Shown here piece by piece: positions 6,538 through 6,667 of a DNA stretch of 6,667 bases. The stretch comes from Spirochaetaceae bacterium (GTDB taxonomy: Bacteria; Spirochaetota; Spirochaetia; DSM-2461): positions 1 through 6,667 of the forward strand of contig JAEINM010000236.1 in the NCBI GenBank assembly GCA_016342385.1. The letters run 5' to 3'. Within the stretch, counting starts at the first letter, position 1, and each line of letters starts with the position of its first letter. Made by a program: the position numbers and the translations under genes. The notes below the pieces were generated by a model. It was not told the origin of the DNA, ran no database searches, and was given only the letters and a program-made list of their open reading frames with translations.

Positions 6538-6581
6538 GATTAAAAAATGAGTAACTATTCTTATCATTTTATATAAAACTA

Positions 6582-6610
6582 TTGACCGAAAAAATGGAAA
6601 ACTATATACT
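6582..6610 (+). promoter_or_regulatory. Sigma70-type promoter for tRNA-Pro
   Basis: TTGACC (6582-6587), a 17-base spacer and TATACT (6605-6610) make a strong promoter. The predicted start, near 6617, is about 7 bases before the first base of the mature tRNA, leaving a short leader for RNase P to remove. Confidence 0.7.
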
Positions 6611-6623
6611 CAGATTTCGTTGA

Positions 6624-6667
6624 CGGAATGTGGCCCAGTGGCTAGGGCACCTGGTTTGGGACCAGGG
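6624..6667 (+). tRNA. tRNA-Pro (anticodon UGG), 5' part, cut by the window edge
   Basis: The first 44 bases of a tRNA fold as expected. They comprise the acceptor 5' strand CGGAATG (6624-6630), T8 and G9, a D stem GCCC/GGGC (6633-6636 with 6645-6648) around loop AGTGGCTA, A26, and an anticodon stem CCTGG/CCAGG (6650-6654 with 6662-6666). The seven-base loop TTTGGGA gives anticodon TGG at 6657-6659. C1 and G37 after the anticodon are typical of proline tRNAs. The variable loop, T arm and acceptor 3' strand lie outside the window. Confidence 0.93.

Noticed and set aside
6490..6567. 26-residue hydrophobic extension of the kinase that looks like a signal peptide
   Set aside because: Relatives begin just before the P-loop, a kinase using cytoplasmic ATP should not be exported, and the ATG at 6567 has no ribosome site.
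5363..6667. Functional link between the DTW tRNA-modifying enzyme and the nearby tRNA-Pro
   Set aside because: They lie on opposite strands with separate expression, and the part of the tRNA that would carry a variable-loop target is outside the window.

Overview
The window is AT-rich bacterial DNA and carries five protein genes plus the 5' part of a tRNA gene. Two adjacent membrane proteins share one plan: signal peptide, galactose-binding-like ectodomain, seven membrane segments (7TMR-DISM type), class III nucleotide cyclase, short TPR tail. That plan, together with a GAF-GGDEF protein, suggests a spirochaete (Spirochaetales- or Leptospira-like). This is inference from protein architecture, with no marker gene in view.

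Layout. Bases 4-1164 (+) hold a promoter and a cytoplasmic GAF-GGDEF diguanylate cyclase. Bases 6489-1169 hold a run of four genes on the minus strand. In transcription order they are a deoxynucleoside kinase (6489-5857), a short DTW-domain tRNA aminocarboxypropyltransferase homologue (5830-5363), 7TM cyclase 'C2-like' (5313-3232) and 7TM cyclase 'C1-like' (3235-1169). The two cyclase genes overlap by 4 bases (ATGA). The last one converges on the GGDEF gene with only 4 bases between the stop codons. At the right edge a well-formed promoter (6582-6610, +) leads into a tRNA-Pro(UGG) gene that runs off the window.

Main result. The two tandem cyclases have lost complementary halves of the class III active site. 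The 3235-1169 product keeps both metal-binding aspartates (D444, D488) but has R484, T556 and Q560 where the base-recognising Lys and the transition-state Asn and Arg should be. The 5313-3232 product keeps Lys, Thr, Asn and Arg (K485, T553, N560, R564) but has N445 in place of the first metal Asp. Neither homodimer should have a complete site. A heterodimer would have exactly one complete, adenylate-type (Lys/Thr) site and one degenerate site, the arrangement of C1/C2 in animal transmembrane adenylyl cyclases. The overlapping, translationally coupled genes fit equal production of two obligate partners. The window therefore probably encodes a two-receptor heterodimeric 7TM adenylate cyclase, placed end to end with a c-di-GMP synthase whose GAF domain could in principle sense a cyclic nucleotide.

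Regulation visible in the sequence. Three sigma70-like promoters with 17-base spacers are seen: before the GGDEF gene, before the cyclase pair and before the tRNA. The first two imply very short or absent leaders without Shine-Dalgarno sites, and the C2-like cyclase appears to start at TTG. No confident promoter was found for the kinase-DTW pair.
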